This document shows positions 1 through 12,649 of a stretch of 64,000 nt of DNA, piece by piece; positions within the stretch are counted from its first letter, which is position 1, and each line of letters opens with the position of its first letter. A program made the position numbers and the translations under genes. Origin of the DNA: Humitalea rosea (GTDB taxonomy: Bacteria > Pseudomonadota > Alphaproteobacteria > Acetobacterales > Acetobacteraceae); assembly GCF_003253705.1 (NCBI RefSeq), contig NZ_QKYU01000026.1, forward strand, positions 1 to 64,000, given 5' to 3'. The notes beneath the pieces were generated by a model, which saw only the letters and a program-made list of their open reading frames with translations, was not told where the DNA came from and searched no databases.

Positions 1-98
1 GAACCATCAGCAGCAGCAAGCATGACAACCATACCCGCATCGCCTGCGCGCCCACAGCTTCGCAGCCTTCAGCACGCAAGGAAAAGGGGTAAGGCGGC

Positions 99-4613
<4,515 letters not shown>

Positions 4614-4634
4614 GCGGCAATCGGCGGGTGGACC

Positions 4635-4662
4635 TGCGGGGCTTGCCGTGGCAAGCCCCGCA
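4635..4662 (+). terminator. Perfect inverted repeat downstream of gltB
   Basis: Two 13-base arms (TGCGGGGCTTGCC and its exact complement) are separated by only GT, starting 22 bases after the gltB stop. No T-run follows, so it is either a weak intrinsic terminator or an mRNA 3'-end stabiliser. It contains an in-frame GTG that would extend the next gene by 7 codons, which argues that the GST-like gene starts at the ATG at 4669 instead. Confidence 0.6.
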
Positions 4663-4668
4663 GCGGAC

Positions 4669-5337
4669 ATGCGACTCCTCCATCACCTCCCTCTTTCGCC
4701 CTATTGCCGTAAGGTCCGCCTCGCGCTGGCCGAAAAGCACATTCCCTTCGAGACCCTGGTCGAGAAGGTCTGGGAGCGGCGCGACGCCTTCCTGGCGATG
4801 AACCCGGCCTGCACCGTGCCGGTGATGGTCGAGGAGAATGGGCTGGTGATCGCGGACTCCAACGCGATCTGCGAATATCTGGACGAGGCCTATCCCGACC
4901 CGCCGCTGATGGGCCGTACCTTCGCGGACCGTTGCGAAGTGCGCCGCCTGGTCGCCTGGTTCGACCTGAAGTTCGGCCAGGAGGTCACCGCCAACCTGCT
5001 GACCGAGCGGACCATGAAGAAGCTTCTCGGCCGCGGGCACCCCGAGGCCGCGGCCCTGCGCGCCGGCTACCAGAACCTGCGCAGCCACCTCGACTACCTC
5101 GGCTGGCTGGCCGAGACGCGGCCCTGGCTCGCGGGCCGCGAGATCAGCATCGCCGATCTCGCGGCCGCGGCGCATCTGTCCTCGCTGGATTATATCGGCG
5201 ATGTGGACTGGTCGCTCAGCGACAGTGCCAAGCACTGGTATGCGCGGGTGAAGTCGCGCCCCTCCTTCCGCGCGATCCTCGCGGACCGGGTGCCGGGGAT
5301 GGCGCCGGCGGAGCATTACGCCGACCTTGACTTCTGA
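4669..5337 (+). CDS. Glutathione S-transferase family protein
   Basis: A 222-aa cytoplasmic protein with the two-domain GST layout. The thioredoxin-like N-terminal domain (about 1-78) begins with LLHHLPLSPYCRKVRLAL, where Ser10 and Cys13 sit at the usual glutathione-contact turn. The cis-Pro strand 'CTVPVM' and the 'ADSNAICEYLDE' glutathione-binding loop follow. An all-helical C-terminal domain (about 90-222) carries the conserved 'ISIADLAAAAHLSSLDY' N-capping motif. An in-frame GTG at 4648 lies inside the preceding hairpin, so the ATG at 4669 is preferred; it gives the standard GST N-terminus. The substrate cannot be inferred. Stringent-starvation-like and maleylacetoacetate isomerase-like GSTs are other possibilities. 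Confidence 0.9.
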   Translation: MRLLHHLPLSPYCRKVRLALAEKHIPFETLVEKVWERRDAFLAMNPACTVPVMVEENGLVIADSNAICEYLDEAYPDPPLMGRTFADRCEVRRLVAWFDLKFGQEVTANLLTERTMKKLLGRGHPEAAALRAGYQNLRSHLDYLGWLAETRPWLAGREISIADLAAAAHLSSLDYIGDVDWSLSDSAKHWYARVKSRPSFRAILADRVPGMAPAEHYADLDF

Positions 5338-5483
5338 GGCCACCTTTCCACAGCCATTGCATCTTCGACGCTGCCGCGGCTAGCCTGACCCTGATGCCCC
5401 GACAAAAGGGGTGCGTTCAGGGAAGGTAGCGTCATGGACCAGAGGGTCGCTTGCCGTCACAGCTATGTGGGTCGCTGACCCTT

Positions 5484-6524
5484 ATGGCTGACGTTTCCAT
5501 TCGCCAGGCCCGCAAATCCTACGGCAGCACCAAGGTGCTGCACGGCGTTGATGTAAGCATCGGCGACGGCGAATTCGTCGTTCTGGTCGGGCCCTCCGGC
5601 TGCGGCAAATCCACCCTGCTGCGCATGATCGCGGGGCTTGAGAACATCACCGAGGGCGAGATCGCGATCGGGGGCAAGGTGGTCAACACCGTGCCGCCGA
5701 AGGACCGCGACATCGCGATGGTGTTCCAGAACTACGCGCTCTACCCGCATATGACCGTGCGCGAGAACATGGCCTTCTCGATGATGCTGGCCAAGGCGCC
5801 GGCGGATGTGATCGAGGCGGAGGTCCAGCGCGCGGCCAAGATCCTGGGGCTTGATGTGCTGCTGGACCGCTATCCCCGGCAATTGTCGGGCGGGCAGCGG
5901 CAGCGCGTCGCCATGGGCCGCGCCATCGTGCGCGATCCGCAGGTCTTCCTGTTCGACGAACCGCTCTCCAACCTCGATGCCAAGCTGCGGGTGCAGATGC
6001 GCAGCGAGATCAAGGAACTTCATCAGCGGCTGAAGGTGACGACCGTCTACGTCACCCATGACCAGATCGAGGCCATGACCATGGCCGACCAGATCGTGGT
6101 CATGAATGGTGGGCGCATCGAACAATCGGGCGCCCCGCTCGATCTTTACGACACGCCCGCCAATCTGTTCGTGGCCGGCTTCATCGGCAGCCCGGCGATG
6201 AACCTGCTGTCGGGGCGGGTGCGGGATGGCGCCTTCCATGCCGATGGGGGCGCGGTGATGCCGCTGCCGCCGGGGGCGCCGCCGACCGCCACGACCTATG
6301 GCATCCGGCCGGAGCATCTGCGCCTGGATGATGCCGGCATCGCCGCCTCGATCATCGTGGTGGAGCCGACCGGGTCGGAGACGCAGGTTTCCCTGAACAT
6401 CGGGGAGACGCATCTGCTCGGCGCCTTCCGCGAACGCGTCATGGGCCGGCACGGCGACACGCTGATGATCAGCCCGGATCTCGACCTGGTCCATCTCTTC
6501 GGACCGGATGGCAGGCGGCTCTAG
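5484..6524 (+). CDS. Carbohydrate-type (MalK/UgpC-like) ABC transporter ATP-binding protein
   Basis: Energises import through the permease pair encoded downstream. It is 346 aa with Walker A GPSGCGKST (36-44), Q-loop 'MVFQNYALYPHMTV', signature LSGGQRQRV (from 134), Walker B 'VFLFDEPLSNLDAK' and the switch 'VYVTHDQIEAMTMAD'. A C-terminal TOBE/MalK-type regulatory domain (about 235-346) contains 'YGIRPEHLRL', typical of CUT1 ATPases. The reading frame is open from 5451, but the ATG at 5484 gives the family N-terminus. It is the first gene of a four-gene set, an order in which the ATPase leads the operon. The 146-base gap upstream shows no clear promoter. Confidence 0.93.
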   Translation: MADVSIRQARKSYGSTKVLHGVDVSIGDGEFVVLVGPSGCGKSTLLRMIAGLENITEGEIAIGGKVVNTVPPKDRDIAMVFQNYALYPHMTVRENMAFSMMLAKAPADVIEAEVQRAAKILGLDVLLDRYPRQLSGGQRQRVAMGRAIVRDPQVFLFDEPLSNLDAKLRVQMRSEIKELHQRLKVTTVYVTHDQIEAMTMADQIVVMNGGRIEQSGAPLDLYDTPANLFVAGFIGSPAMNLLSGRVRDGAFHADGGAVMPLPPGAPPTATTYGIRPEHLRLDDAGIAASIIVVEPTGSETQVSLNIGETHLLGAFRERVMGRHGDTLMISPDLDLVHLFGPDGRRL

Positions 6525-6561
6525 CCGTCCAAGAAAACGAACCCAGGGAGGAAACAGAAAA

Positions 6562-7884
6562 ATGACAAACATGTTCACCCGCCGCGGCACGGCCGGGCTC
6601 GCCGGGGCAGCCCTGCTGGGCGGCCGCGCGATGGCCGCCATCCCCACCTCGCCCGCAACCGCCCCCAGCCTCCCGATCGAGCGTGGCGCCACGCTGAGGA
6701 TGCTGCGCCCGGTGCGCTTCGTGCAGCCGGATGAGGATGTGTTTCGCGCCAATGCCGCCCGCTTCACCGCGGCGACCGGCGTCGAGGTCCGCGTGGATTT
6801 CGTCGGCTGGGAGGACATCACCCAGCAGACCGCCGTCACCGCCAATACCGGCGCGGGGCCGGACCTGATCATCGGCTTCAATGAATCGCCGCATGTCTAT
6901 CAGGACAAGCTGGTCGACGTGACCGATGTCGCGACCTACCTCGGCACCAAATATGGCGGGTGGAAGGCGCTGGCGCAGCGCTACGGCAAGCGCGCCGGCA
7001 GCAACAACTGGCTGGGCCTGCCCTTCGGGGCTTCAGGCGGCCCGCTGATCTGGCGCAAATCCGCGGTCAACGAGGCCGGCTTCACCGAGATCCCCGAGGA
7101 TCTGGCCGGCTTCCTGCGGGTCTGCCAGGGGCTGAAGCGGATCGGCAAGCCTGCGGGCTTCGCGCTTGGCAACGCGGTCGGCGATGGCAACGCCTTCGCC
7201 AACTGGCTGGTCTGGTCGCATGGCGGCTACCTCGTCGATGAGGAGGGCAAGGTCGCCATCAACAGCCCGCAGACCATCGCGGCGCTGACCTACCTGAAGG
7301 ACCTGTACCCGACCTTCCTTCCGGGCACGCTGTCCTGGGGCGATGTCAGCAACAACCGGGCCTATTCGGCCAGCGAATGCTGGATGACGGAGAACGGCGT
7401 CTCGCTGTACTTCTCGCTGAAGAACGATCCGGCGCTGGCGCCGCTGGCGGAGGATACGCAGATCCAGCCGATGCCCAAGGGCCTGGCGGCCACCGCGCCG
7501 AATGCGGGGCTGACGCTGAATGCCATGGTCTTCAAGCACAGCCGCTTCCCGAACGCGGCCAAGGCCTTCCTGAGTTTCATGCTGGAGGCGGAACAGTACG
7601 ACCCCTGGTTGCAGGCCAATGTCGGCTACTGGGGCCAGCCGCTGAACGCCTATGACGAAAGCGACACCTGGAAGGGCGACCCCAAGGTGGCGGTGTTCCG
7701 CACCACCATGAACAGCGACTTCTGGCTTGGTTACAAAGGCCCGATCAGCGAGGGCTCGGCGGCGGCCAACGCCGATTACGTCATGGTGCAGATGTGCGCC
7801 TCCGTCGCCTCCGGCCAGGCGACGCCGCAGGCGGCGGCGGCGGAAGCCGAACGCCGGGCGCGCCGCTTCTTCCGCGCCCGCTGA
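6562..7884 (+). CDS. Extracellular solute-binding protein of a carbohydrate-type ABC importer
   Basis: A 440-aa periplasmic binding protein (family 1, MalE/UgpB-like) that should deliver ligand to the two permeases encoded next. The N-terminus has a twin-arginine pair (Arg7-Arg8), a hydrophobic stretch and AMA-A at about residues 27-30, a plausible Tat or Sec signal and cleavage site. The mature part has features usual in this family, such as 'VDFVGWEDITQQTAV', 'PDLIIGFNESPHVYQDKLVD' and a C-terminal helix with 'AFLSFMLEAEQYDPWLQ'. The start at 6562 has a strong GGGAGGA site 10 bases upstream. The ligand (sugar, polyol or glycerol-phosphate type) is not predictable from the sequence. Confidence 0.88.
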   Translation: MTNMFTRRGTAGLAGAALLGGRAMAAIPTSPATAPSLPIERGATLRMLRPVRFVQPDEDVFRANAARFTAATGVEVRVDFVGWEDITQQTAVTANTGAGPDLIIGFNESPHVYQDKLVDVTDVATYLGTKYGGWKALAQRYGKRAGSNNWLGLPFGASGGPLIWRKSAVNEAGFTEIPEDLAGFLRVCQGLKRIGKPAGFALGNAVGDGNAFANWLVWSHGGYLVDEEGKVAINSPQTIAALTYLKDLYPTFLPGTLSWGDVSNNRAYSASECWMTENGVSLYFSLKNDPALAPLAEDTQIQPMPKGLAATAPNAGLTLNAMVFKHSRFPNAAKAFLSFMLEAEQYDPWLQANVGYWGQPLNAYDESDTWKGDPKVAVFRTTMNSDFWLGYKGPISEGSAAANADYVMVQMCASVASGQATPQAAAAEAERRARRFFRAR

Positions 7885-7943
7885 GACCCAATCCAGGCGG
7901 CGGCGCTCCCCGGGTCCGGAGGGCGCCGCCTGCCAAGGAGCAC

Positions 7944-8906
7944 ATGATGTCCGCAACCACCGTGCCTGCCACCTGGAACAAGGCCCGGCAGCAACCGGGC
8001 CGCCTGGCCCGATTGTTCGACTACAAGCCCTTCCTGGTCTTCGCCTGCCTGCTGCCCGCGCTCGGCCTGCTCGGGGTGTTCCTTACCTATCCGCTGGGCC
8101 TGGGCATCTGGCTGGCCTTCACCGACACCACGATCGGTCGGCGCGGCGTCTGGATCGGGTTTGAGAACTTCGAGTATCTGTTCACCGACCCGATCTTCTG
8201 GAACGCGGTCTTCTACAGCGTGTTCTACACCGGCGTCGCGACCCTCGGGAAATTCGCGCTCGGGCTCTGGCTCGCGCTGCTGCTGAACAACCATTTGCCG
8301 CTGAAGAGCCTGCTGCGCGCGATCATCCTGCTGCCCTGGATCGTGCCGACGGTGCTCTCGGCGATCGCCTTCTGGTGGATCTACGATCCGCAATTCTCGA
8401 TCATCTCCTATCTCGCGGTCGATGTCCTTGGCGTCAGGACAACGAACTTCGACTTCCTGGGCAGTGCCTGGCCGGCGCGCTGGTCGCTGATCGCGGCCAA
8501 TATCTGGCGCGGGATTCCCTTCGTCGCGATCTCGCTGCTGGCGGGGCTGCAGACGATCTCGCCGTCGCTGTACGAGGCGGCACTGCTCGATGGCTCCACG
8601 CCATGGCAGCGGTTTCGCTACATCACCTTCCCGATGCTGATGCCGATCCTGGCGATCGTCATGACCTTCTCGATCATCTTCACCTTCACCGACTTCCAGC
8701 TGGTCTATGCGATCACGCGCGGCGGGCCGGTGAATTCGACGCATCTGCTGGCGACCCTGGCCTTCCAGCGCGGCATTCCGGGCGGGCAATTGGGCGAGGG
8801 CGCTGCGATCGCCGTCTCCATGATCCCGTTCCTGATCTTCGCCACGCTGTTCAGCTATTTCGGCCTCGCCCGGCGCAAGTGGCAGCAGGGAGAAGGCAAT
8901 GACTGA
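7944..8906 (+). CDS. Carbohydrate-type ABC transporter permease (MalF/UgpA-like)
   Basis: An inner-membrane permease of 320 aa with six predicted hydrophobic segments, the first at about residues 29-52. The cytoplasmic EAA loop is seen as 'EAALLDGSTPWQRFRYITFP', the coupling helix that docks on the ATPase. The frame is open from 7794, but the doublet ATG at 7944/7947, preceded by AAGGAG at 7935-7940, is the likely start; the upstream extension is Pro/Gly/Arg-rich and non-membrane. It overlaps the next permease by 8 bases, which implies translational coupling and a heterodimeric channel. Confidence 0.92.
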   Translation: MMSATTVPATWNKARQQPGRLARLFDYKPFLVFACLLPALGLLGVFLTYPLGLGIWLAFTDTTIGRRGVWIGFENFEYLFTDPIFWNAVFYSVFYTGVATLGKFALGLWLALLLNNHLPLKSLLRAIILLPWIVPTVLSAIAFWWIYDPQFSIISYLAVDVLGVRTTNFDFLGSAWPARWSLIAANIWRGIPFVAISLLAGLQTISPSLYEAALLDGSTPWQRFRYITFPMLMPILAIVMTFSIIFTFTDFQLVYAITRGGPVNSTHLLATLAFQRGIPGGQLGEGAAIAVSMIPFLIFATLFSYFGLARRKWQQGEGND

Positions 8907-9792
8907 GGCCGCCACCAAGGCGAATGGCAGCAGCCCGCCGCCCGAAACCATGGCCTGGGACAGCCGCTCGCGGCGCGTCGTCATGGTCTATGTGCCGCTG
9001 GCCTGCTTCGTGCTGATCCTGCTGTTCCCGTTCTACTGGATGACGATCACCGCCTTCAAACCGAACGCCGAGCTCTACGACTACAAGCGGTACAACCCGT
9101 TCTGGATCGGCTCGCCGACCCTCGACCACCTCTACATGCTGCTGTTCGAGACGGCCTATCCGCGCTGGCTCTGGACCACGATGCTGGTGGCGGTCTGTGC
9201 GACGGTGCTCTCGCTGGTCTCCAGCACGCTGGCGGCCTATGCGATCCAGCGGCTGCGGTTCCGCGGTTCGGGCTATGTCGGGCTTGCGATCTACCTCGCC
9301 TATCTGGTGCCGCCCTCGATCCTGTTCATTCCGCTGGCGACGATGGTGTTTCAGCTCGGGCTGTTCGACACGCCCTTCGCGCTGATCCTGACCTACCCGA
9401 CCTTCCTCATTCCCTTCTGCACCTGGCTGCTGATCGGCTACTTCAAGTCGATCCCCTATGAGCTGGAGGAATGCGCGCTGATGGATGGCGCGACCCGGTT
9501 GCAGATCCTGCGCCGGATCACGCTGCCGCTGGCGGTGCCGGGGCTGATCTCGGCGGGGATCTTCTCCTTCACCCTGTCCTGGAACGAGTTCATCTATGCG
9601 CTGGCCTTCATCCAGAGCAGCGAGAACAAGACCGTCCCGGTCGCGATCCTGACCGAGCTTGTCACCGGCGACGTCTATCAGTGGGGCGCGCTGATGGCGG
9701 GTTCGCTGCTGGGCTCGCTGCCGGTGGCGCTCTTCTACTCGTTCTTCGTGGACTACTACGTGTCCTCGTTGACCGGGGCGGTGAAGGAGTAG
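8899..9792 (+). CDS. Carbohydrate-type ABC transporter permease (MalG/UgpE-like)
   Basis: The second inner-membrane permease of the importer, 297 aa with six predicted membrane spans. The first (about 30-52) leads into the family motif 'FPFYWMTITAFKPNAELY'. The EAA loop is 'EECALMDGATRLQILRRITLP', followed by 'SWNEFIYALAFI', both typical of MalG-type subunits. The ATG at 8899 lies inside the end of the preceding permease gene and is preceded by 'AGGGAGAAGG'. It closes the operon: only a gene remnant and a tRNA follow. A short stretch encoding 'PVAILTEL' is echoed about 300 bases downstream in non-coding DNA. Confidence 0.92.
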   Translation: MTEAATKANGSSPPPETMAWDSRSRRVVMVYVPLACFVLILLFPFYWMTITAFKPNAELYDYKRYNPFWIGSPTLDHLYMLLFETAYPRWLWTTMLVAVCATVLSLVSSTLAAYAIQRLRFRGSGYVGLAIYLAYLVPPSILFIPLATMVFQLGLFDTPFALILTYPTFLIPFCTWLLIGYFKSIPYELEECALMDGATRLQILRRITLPLAVPGLISAGIFSFTLSWNEFIYALAFIQSSENKTVPVAILTELVTGDVYQWGALMAGSLLGSLPVALFYSFFVDYYVSSLTGAVKE

Positions 9793-9794
9793 CC

Positions 9795-9900
9795 TCAGAG
9801 TTCCGCCAGAGCAGCATGTAGAAGCGGTTCCTGCCCGAAGAAGGGCTTGCCGGCGAAGACCATCGCCGGCACGCCCCAATGGCCAGCGGCGCGCGGGGTG
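9795..9900 (-). pseudogene. Frameshifted C-terminal remnant of a DsbA-like (GST-kappa/isomerase) gene
   Basis: On the minus strand one frame reads 'GHWGVPAMVFAGKPFFGQ', the cis-Pro strand and following hairpin of DsbA-family oxidoreductases such as 2-hydroxychromene-2-carboxylate isomerases. After this point that frame goes out of register and stops at 9795. The overlapping alternative frame continues with 'NRFYMLLWRNSE', close to the usual family ending (FFGQDR.D.LLWR). So a single-base frameshift falls near 9840. The rest of the gene, including the CxxC/active-site end, is missing: upstream only repetitive non-coding sequence and tRNA-Thr remain. This is a decayed fragment, not an active gene. 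Confidence 0.65.
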
Positions 9901-10030
9901 GGCTCGCTCCAGGCGGGCTCGCTCCGGGGCGGCCTGCGCCGGTCGCGATCACGACCGAGCTCACCGGCGAAGGCGAGGCCCTGGCCGCGTTCAACCGCCG
10001 TGACGCCGAGCCGGCAGGGGGGGAAGCCAA

Positions 10031-10102
10031 TGCCCGGTGAGGGGATTGAACCCCCGACCTTCGGTTTACAAAACCGCTGCACTACCGCTGTGCTAACCGG
10101 GC
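10031..10102 (-). tRNA. tRNA-Thr (anticodon TGT)
   Basis: The reverse complement folds as a standard 72-base tRNA: acceptor GCCCGGT/ACCGGGC, D stem GCAC/GTGC, anticodon loop TTTGTAA (TGT) and T arm GGGGG-TTCAATC-CCCTC. The first anticodon-stem pair (G-A) is mismatched. The discriminator is A and no CCA is encoded, so the 3' end depends on a CCA-adding enzyme (one is encoded at 54347-55585). It lies between the gene remnant and the tandem repeat. Confidence 0.93.
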
Positions 10103-10147
10103 ATGGCGCTGCTGTCCTAGCGCCCATGGCCGGTTTTCTCAACGTCC

Positions 10148-10241
10148 GATCACCCGGCCCCGATCACCCGGCCCCGATCACCCGGCCCCGATCACCCGGC
10201 CCCGATCACCCGGCCCCGATCACCCGGCCCCGATCACCCGG
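10148..10241. repeat. 14-bp tandem repeat, six full copies plus a partial one
   Basis: The unit GATCACCCGGCCCC is repeated perfectly from 10148 with periods at 10162, 10176, 10190, 10204 and 10218, ending with a 10-base partial copy (10232-10241). The partial copy and the last full copy form the 3' end of the D-2-hydroxyacid dehydrogenase gene on the minus strand; its last residues and TGA stop lie within the repeat. The other copies are non-coding and run towards tRNA-Thr. Perfect identity suggests recent slippage expansion. Confidence 0.95.
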
Positions 10242-11158
10242 ATCGACGCGCCCGCCAGCCAGGCCCGCACATCCTCCAGGCTGTCGCGGTAGCGCAGCAG
10301 GATATTGTCCCGCGTGCGGCCGCCGATATGGGAGGTCAGCAGCGTGTTCGGCAGGTGGCGCAGCGGGTGATCGGCCGCCAGCGGCTCCTCGGCGAAGACA
10401 TCCAGCCCGGCGCCGCCGATCCGCCCCGCCGCCAGCGCCGCGACCAGCGCCGGCTCATCCACGATCGGGCCACGGGCGGTGTTGATCAGCAGCGCATCCG
10501 GCTTCATCCGCGCGATATCGGCGGCCCCGACCAGCCCCCGGCTGCGCGGCGAGAAGCGCAGATGGATGCTGAGCACGTCGGATTCGGCGAAGAGCGCCTC
10601 CCGCGTCACCAGCCGCGCGCCCCGGGCGGCGCAGGCCTCCGCGGTCAGGTTCTCGCTCCAGGCGATGACCTCCATGCCCATCGCCCGCCCGACCTGCGCG
10701 ACCTGCCCGCCCAATTCCCCAAGGCCGAGGATGCCCAAAACCCGCCCGGTCAGACCGCGCCCGAGCCCCGCACCCCAGCCCCCGGCGCGGATCGCCGCAT
10801 CCTCGGCGGGGATGTGTTTGACGAGGCCGAGGATCAGCCCCCAGGTCAGCTCCACCGTGGCACCCGGAAAGCCGAGCCCGGTGCCGCAGACCGTGACCCC
10901 CGCCGCCGCCAGCGCCGGCAGGTCGAGCGCCGCATTGCCCATGCCATGCGTCACCAGCAACCGCAGCTCGGGGAGCTGCGCGAGAAGCGCGGCATCGAAG
11001 CGCGTCTCCTCCCGTGCCGTCACCACCATGGCGCAGCCGGCCAGCGTCGCGGCCGGATCGGCGATGCGGCCATGCACCGCGACTTCGACCGGCAGGGACG
11101 ACCAGTCGGCCGCCTCCAGCGCCAGGGACTGGTAGTCGTTGATGATGGCAAGGCGCAT
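10220..11158 (-). CDS. D-2-hydroxyacid dehydrogenase family protein
   Basis: A cytoplasmic NAD(P)-dependent oxidoreductase of 312 aa related to D-3-phosphoglycerate dehydrogenase and glyoxylate/hydroxypyruvate reductases. The Rossmann motif is Gly145-Leu-Gly147-x2-Gly150 ('LGILGLGELG'). The signature 'MKPDALLINTARGPIVDE' carries the substrate-binding Arg229, and the catalytic His277 is in 'TSHIGG'. The start is the ATG at 11158, 4 bases after the kinase stop, so the two genes are co-translated. The last six residues and the stop codon derive from a 14-bp tandem repeat that continues downstream. The substrate is unknown; the neighbouring sugar kinase may hint at carbohydrate acid metabolism. 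Confidence 0.9.
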   Translation of the reverse strand: MRLAIINDYQSLALEAADWSSLPVEVAVHGRIADPAATLAGCAMVVTAREETRFDAALLAQLPELRLLVTHGMGNAALDLPALAAAGVTVCGTGLGFPGATVELTWGLILGLVKHIPAEDAAIRAGGWGAGLGRGLTGRVLGILGLGELGGQVAQVGRAMGMEVIAWSENLTAEACAARGARLVTREALFAESDVLSIHLRFSPRSRGLVGAADIARMKPDALLINTARGPIVDEPALVAALAAGRIGGAGLDVFAEEPLAADHPLRHLPNTLLTSHIGGRTRDNILLRYRDSLEDVRAWLAGASIRVIGAG

Positions 11159-11162
11159 CGGC

Positions 11163-12053
11163 TCAGCCTTTTCGCAGCAGGGCGTCGATCTCGGCGGCAT
11201 CCGGCATTGCCGCCCCGGCGCCGGGGCGGGTGCAGGACAGCGCGGCGGCGGCATTGGCGCGGCGCATCGCGGCCTCCAGCGGCAGGTCACGATCCAGGGC
11301 GGCGGCCAGCACCCCGCACCAGCAATCCCCGGCACCCACCGTATCCACCGCCCGGACCGGCAGGCCAGGAAGGGTGACGACGCCCGCCGCCGTCGCCGCC
11401 ATCGCGCCCCGCTCGCCGAGGGTGACGGCGACGCCGATGCCGAGTGCTGCATGCAGCGCCTCGGCGCCGGCTCCGGCACCAAGCTGGGCGGCGAGCCAGG
11501 CGGCCTCATGCTCATTCACCACCAGCAGGTCCAGCGCCCGCAGCGCCGCCGGATCGAGCGCCGCCGCTGGGGCCAGGTTCAGGATGATCCGCGCGCCCTG
11601 CGCCCGGGCGCGAAAAATCAGCGCGGCGGTCTCGGCCGCCGGCACCTCCATCTGCAACAGCAGCACGAGGCCGGGGTGCAGGGCGGCCTCCTCGACCTGG
11701 GCGGCCGAGGCGCGGGCATTGGCCCCGGTGGCCACGGCGATCAGATTGGCGCCTTCGGGATCGACACAGACGGCGGCAATCCCGGTGGGGCGATCCACCA
11801 CCGCGAGGCGGGAGCAATCGACCCCGGCCGCCAGCAGCGGGCCCCGCACCACCTCACCGGCTGCATCCGCGCCGATGGCGCCGGCGAAGGCAACCCTGGC
11901 CCCGTCGCGCGCCGCCGCCAGCGCCTGGTTGGCCCCCTTGCCGCCGGCTTGCAGCGGCGCGGCGTCGCCGAGGATGGTCTCGCCCGGGTGGGGCAGGCTC
12001 GGCAGGCGGAAGACGATATCGGCCGCGGCCGAGCCGAAGACCAGCACGCTCAC
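11163..12053 (-). CDS. PfkB-family carbohydrate kinase (ribokinase-like)
   Basis: ATP-dependent sugar or nucleoside kinase of 296 aa. The N-terminal sugar-binding signature 'AGGKGANQA' (37-45) and the C-terminal ATP/anion-hole motif 'DTVGAGD' with catalytic Asp243 are both intact. 'VVNEHEA' (about 178-184) matches the central region of ribokinases. The ATG overlaps the end of the HD gene by 4 bases (ATGA), showing translational coupling. Ribose is a reasonable guess, but deoxyribose, adenosine or other substrates cannot be excluded, and no rbs transporter genes are adjacent. Confidence 0.88.
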   Translation of the reverse strand: MSVLVFGSAAADIVFRLPSLPHPGETILGDAAPLQAGGKGANQALAAARDGARVAFAGAIGADAAGEVVRGPLLAAGVDCSRLAVVDRPTGIAAVCVDPEGANLIAVATGANARASAAQVEEAALHPGLVLLLQMEVPAAETAALIFRARAQGARIILNLAPAAALDPAALRALDLLVVNEHEAAWLAAQLGAGAGAEALHAALGIGVAVTLGERGAMAATAAGVVTLPGLPVRAVDTVGAGDCWCGVLAAALDRDLPLEAAMRRANAAAALSCTRPGAGAAMPDAAEIDALLRKG

Positions 12054-12649
12054 GGCCGCAGCAGCCCCTCGGCCAAGGCGCGCTCGCGCAGGGCGGCGAT
12101 GAGGGTTGCGAAGGCCGGGTCCACGGCGGCGGCCGGGTCCATGCGGCGGGCGGATTGGGCAGTGGTGACGCCGGCCTCGATCCAGGCCTTGCCGCCGGAA
12201 ATCACGCCCTGGAAGAAGCCCTGCAAGCGGTCGCAGCCCATGGCGAAGCGCGATTCGGGCGTGACGCCGGCCTCGAACTCGGCCCAGAGCGCGTGCATCT
12301 GCGCGCCAAGGTCGGGCGGCAGGGTGCCGAAGATCCGGTCGGCGGCGCGCTGTTCGCGCTCGGCCTGGGTGGCGGCCCCCGCCGCGTCATAGGCAAAGGT
12401 GTCGCCGGCCTCGATCTCCACCAGGTCATGCGCCGCGATCATGGCCAGCACCCGGCCGAGATCGACCGGGAAGGCCAGCTCGTCCCGCAACAGCACCGCG
12501 GCCAGGGCGACATGCCAGCAATGCTCGGCCGAATTCTCCCAGCGGGCGATGCCGTCGGCATCCAGCGTGCGGCCGCGGCGCAGCACATGCTTGAGCTGGT
12601 CGGCGAGGGTGAGGAACTCCAGCACCGAGGCCAGCCGCGGCGTCGTCAC
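12050..12649 (-). CDS. HD-domain phosphohydrolase (YfbR-like 5'-deoxynucleotidase family)
   Basis: A 199-aa cytoplasmic metal-dependent phosphohydrolase. HD-family metal ligands are visible as His43 in 'ENSAEHCWHVALA', His74-Asp75 in 'AAHDLVEIEAGD' and a distal Asp in 'MGCDRLQGF'. The length and the N-terminal 'LADQLKHVLRRG' match YfbR-type enzymes, which remove phosphate from deoxyribonucleoside monophosphates. Its place three genes from thyX fits a role in nucleotide balance, though this is inference. The ATG overlaps the stop of the small membrane gene (ATGA at 12646-12649), and its own end overlaps the PfkB kinase start. Confidence 0.85.
   Translation of the reverse strand: MTTPRLASVLEFLTLADQLKHVLRRGRTLDADGIARWENSAEHCWHVALAAVLLRDELAFPVDLGRVLAMIAAHDLVEIEAGDTFAYDAAGAATQAEREQRAADRIFGTLPPDLGAQMHALWAEFEAGVTPESRFAMGCDRLQGFFQGVISGGKAWIEAGVTTAQSARRMDPAAAVDPAFATLIAALRERALAEGLLRP

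Noticed and set aside
6562-6640. Confident Tat signal on the sugar-binding protein
   Set aside because: A twin Arg is present, but the following residues (GTAGLAG) do not match the x-F-L-K part of the motif well, so export by Sec is equally possible.
10148-10241. Tandem repeat as a possible CRISPR array
   Set aside because: Units are only 14 bases and directly abut each other with no unique spacers, and no cas genes are nearby.
9847-10485. Plus-strand open frame of 212 codons across tRNA-Thr and the 14-bp repeat
   Set aside because: It runs through a tRNA and a tandem repeat, is mostly Pro/Arg/Ala, and has no ribosome site or domain.
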